7,024 nt of DNA from Pseudomonadota bacterium. Lineage in GTDB: Bacteria > Myxococcota > Myxococcia > Myxococcales > Myxococcaceae. Both the position numbers and the translations under genes were made by a program. Position 1 is the stretch's first letter, and every line of letters starts with the position of its first letter. This document shows positions 5,589 to 7,024 of the stretch, in pieces. The notes beneath the pieces are model-generated. The model saw nothing but the letters and a program-made list of their open reading frames with translations, searched no databases and was not told where the DNA came from. The stretch lies in assembly GCA_023424585.1 (NCBI GenBank), contig JAFADT010000243.1, positions 1 to 7,024 on the forward strand. The letters run 5' to 3'.

Positions 5589-6074
5589 ATGAATCCCCCC
5601 TCGGAGGCCCGCCCACAGGAAGTCCTGCTGTTCACCCTGGAGCGGCAGCGCTATGGCCTGCCCGTGGAGGACGTGCGCGAGCTGGTGCGCGCCGCGCGCC
5701 TCACGCCCCTGCCCCAGGCCCCCGACGTGGTGGAGGGCCTGCTCAACCTGCGCGGCGACCTGCTGCCCGTGCTGGACCTGCGCCGCCGCTTCCGCCACCC
5801 CGCTCGCGCGCTGTCCCCCATGGACCACTTCATCGTCGCCAGCGCCGGGCAACGGCAGGTGGCGCTGCGCGTGGACCGGGCCGAGGGGCTGCACGCCATC
5901 ACCGCCGGGGAGTGGGACCCCTCCCCCCGGGAGCTGCCGGGCGTGGGGTACGTGGCCGGGGCCGCGAAGCTCCCGGACGGGCTCGTGCTCGTGCACGACC
6001 TGCGCGCCTTCCTCTCCGAGGCGGAGGCCCTGCAACTCGACACCGCGCTCGGGGCCCTCTCGGAGCCTGCTTGA
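5589..6074 (+). CDS. cheW: CheW chemotaxis adaptor protein
   Basis: CheW is a cytoplasmic scaffold that couples chemoreceptors to the CheA kinase. The 161-residue length is normal. The family landmarks are in order: a first strand EVLLFTLERQRYGLPVEDVREL (about 11-32), the PLPQAPDVVEGLLNLRG segment (about 40-56) and LLPVLDLRRRF just after it, the FIVAS and VALRVDR strands in the second subdomain, and LPDGLVLVHDLRAFL near the C-terminus (about 128-142). No CheA or response-regulator domain is fused. It is the first gene of a plus-strand unit and is translationally coupled to cheR. No good ribosome binding site precedes the ATG. The desaturase gene diverges 215 bases upstream. It may act with the chemoreceptor encoded at 1456-3240 or with receptors beyond the right edge; myxobacteria carry several parallel che systems and I cannot say which this is. 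Confidence 0.93.
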   Translation: MNPPSEARPQEVLLFTLERQRYGLPVEDVRELVRAARLTPLPQAPDVVEGLLNLRGDLLPVLDLRRRFRHPARALSPMDHFIVASAGQRQVALRVDRAEGLHAITAGEWDPSPRELPGVGYVAGAAKLPDGLVLVHDLRAFLSEAEALQLDTALGALSEPA

Positions 6075-7024
6075 TTGGCGGCGTCCTCCCCCCGGGCTTC
6101 AAGGAGGTGCTCGCCCTGGTGGAGGAGCGCGCGGGGCTCGCCGCGCCCAGCTGCCTGGCCGCCGCGCTGGAGGGCATCCAGCGCGCCATGGCCCGCGCCA
6201 ACCAGGAGGACGTGGAGGCCTACCTGCGCGAGCTGTCTTTCGACAGCGCGCTCCTGGACGACCTGCTCACCGAGCTCACCATCGGGGAGACGTACTTCTT
6301 CCGCACCCACGAGCACTTCGACCACCTGCGCCGCGTGGTGCTGCCGGAGCTGCGCGAGCGCCTGGGGCCGGACCACCAGGTGCGCGCGTGGAGCGCGGCG
6401 TGCTCCTCCGGCGAGGAGCCCTACTCCATCGCCGCGCTGCTGATGGCCGAGGGCTGGGAGGAGCACATGACCGTGCGCGCGACGGACGTGTCGCGCACGG
6501 CGCTCCACCGCGCCCAGCAGGCCCGCTACACGGACTGGTCCCTGCGCGGCCCCTCCGCGGACCGCATGCGCCCCCACCTCACGCAGGAGGGCCGCTTCTA
6601 CTCGCTGTCCCCGGACGTGAAGCTCCACGTGCAGCTGGGCTACCTCAACCTGGCGCTGGAGACGTGGCCGTCGGCCGAGAGCGGCATCTGGCAGCTGGAC
6701 GTCATCTTCTGCCGCAACGTCCTCATCTACTTCAACCGCGCCACCATCGAGGGCGTGGCGCGCAGGCTCCACGCGTCGCTGGATGACGGGGGCTACCTGT
6801 TCACGGGGCCGTCGGATCCGCCGCTCGGGGACTACGCGCCGTTCGAGCCCGTCCTCACCGAGTGGGGCGTGCTGTACCGCAAGCCCCTGGCCGGCGCGAG
6901 CGCCGGGCACTTCGTCCCGCTCCAGCCGCTGGCCCCGCTGCGCGCGGACGGCACGCCCTTCACCGTGGCGGCCCCCGGCTCCGGTTCGCTCCCCGCGCGG
7001 ACCGAGCCCCCCCCTCCTCTGGCG
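6071..7024 (+). CDS. cheR: CheR-type chemoreceptor glutamate methyltransferase (C-terminus cut by right edge)
   Basis: CheR transfers methyl groups from S-adenosylmethionine to receptor glutamates for adaptation. The frame is open for 318 codons to the window edge. An N-terminal helical domain (about 1-75) leads into GETYFFRTHEHF (72-83). The SAM-binding fold follows: VRAWSAACSSGEEPYSIAALL (104-124), the acidic ATDV (137-140), and DVIFCRNVLIYF (210-221). The domain ends near LYRKPL (about 268-273). After it comes a proline/alanine/glycine-rich tail, as in CheR proteins that continue into a C-terminal TPR domain; that domain, if present, is off the edge. The start is TTG at 6071, overlapping the cheW TGA in TTGA, with GGAG at 6062-6065 five bases upstream; the next in-frame ATG (6188) would cut into the helical domain. 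The usual TTNET/TINET motif has Gly in place of Asn (TIGET). Confidence 0.92.
   Translation, partial: MIGGVLPPGFKEVLALVEERAGLAAPSCLAAALEGIQRAMARANQEDVEAYLRELSFDSALLDDLLTELTIGETYFFRTHEHFDHLRRVVLPELRERLGPDHQVRAWSAACSSGEEPYSIAALLMAEGWEEHMTVRATDVSRTALHRAQQARYTDWSLRGPSADRMRPHLTQEGRFYSLSPDVKLHVQLGYLNLALETWPSAESGIWQLDVIFCRNVLIYFNRATIEGVARRLHASLDDGGYLFTGPSDPPLGDYAPFEPVLTEWGVLYRKPLAGASAGHFVPLQPLAPLRADGTPFTVAAPGSGSLPARTEPPPPLA

Noticed and set aside
3356..5635. Long minus-strand frame (759 residues) and the long plus-strand frame at 3772-5592 across the desaturase gene
   Set aside because: Their products are low-complexity Arg/Ala/Gly/Pro/His-rich sequences with no family motif. They are shadows caused by the strong GC third-position bias of crtI, which has the complete FAD and CrtI motifs.

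Overview
This is a very GC-rich stretch whose genes have almost only G or C in third codon positions, which also makes long spurious antisense ORFs. The gene content (a chemoreceptor with a multi-pass membrane domain, CheW and CheR homologues, a CrtI-type carotenoid desaturase, UspA and CsbD stress proteins) and the style of the sequence suggest a myxobacterium (Myxococcus/Corallococcus-like). That placement is an inference from style and gene content, not from a marker gene.

Layout, left to right. (1) 1-226, minus: the N-terminal part of a UspA-family universal stress protein, cut by the left edge. (2) 227-676: about 450 bases without a convincing gene; it holds inverted repeats and a strong GC hairpin. 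(3) 677-838, plus: a 53-residue protein with four cysteines and a good ribosome binding site, followed by a hairpin that probably serves as a shared terminator. (4) 927-1136, minus: a CsbD-family stress protein, with a short palindrome upstream. (5) 1137-1455: intergenic, with a plausible housekeeping promoter at its right end. (6) 1456-3240, plus: a methyl-accepting chemotaxis protein with six predicted membrane helices, a HAMP-like segment and a full cytoplasmic signalling hairpin. (7) 3407-3775, plus: a small VOC (glyoxalase/dioxygenase fold) protein. (8) 3787-5373, minus: a CrtI-family phytoene/carotenoid desaturase, convergent with the VOC gene across 11 bases and a perfect 11-bp hairpin. 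(9) 5374-5588: a divergent intergenic region with a candidate ECF-sigma promoter facing the desaturase. (10) 5589-6074, plus: CheW. (11) 6071-7024, plus: CheR, starting at a TTG that overlaps the cheW stop; it runs off the right edge into a proline/alanine-rich extension.

Functionally the window joins two themes. One is stress protection: UspA, CsbD and carotenoid synthesis, the last probably light- or stress-induced if the ECF promoter is real. The other is chemosensory signalling: a receptor, an adaptor and a receptor methyltransferase. CheW and CheR look like the start of a che operon continuing to the right. The upstream receptor could feed into it but is separated from it by two unrelated genes. 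I found no mobile element, CRISPR array, tRNA or rRNA. The least ordinary items are the four-cysteine small protein, the ECF-like promoter between crtI and cheW, and the receptor that appears to sense through its membrane domain.
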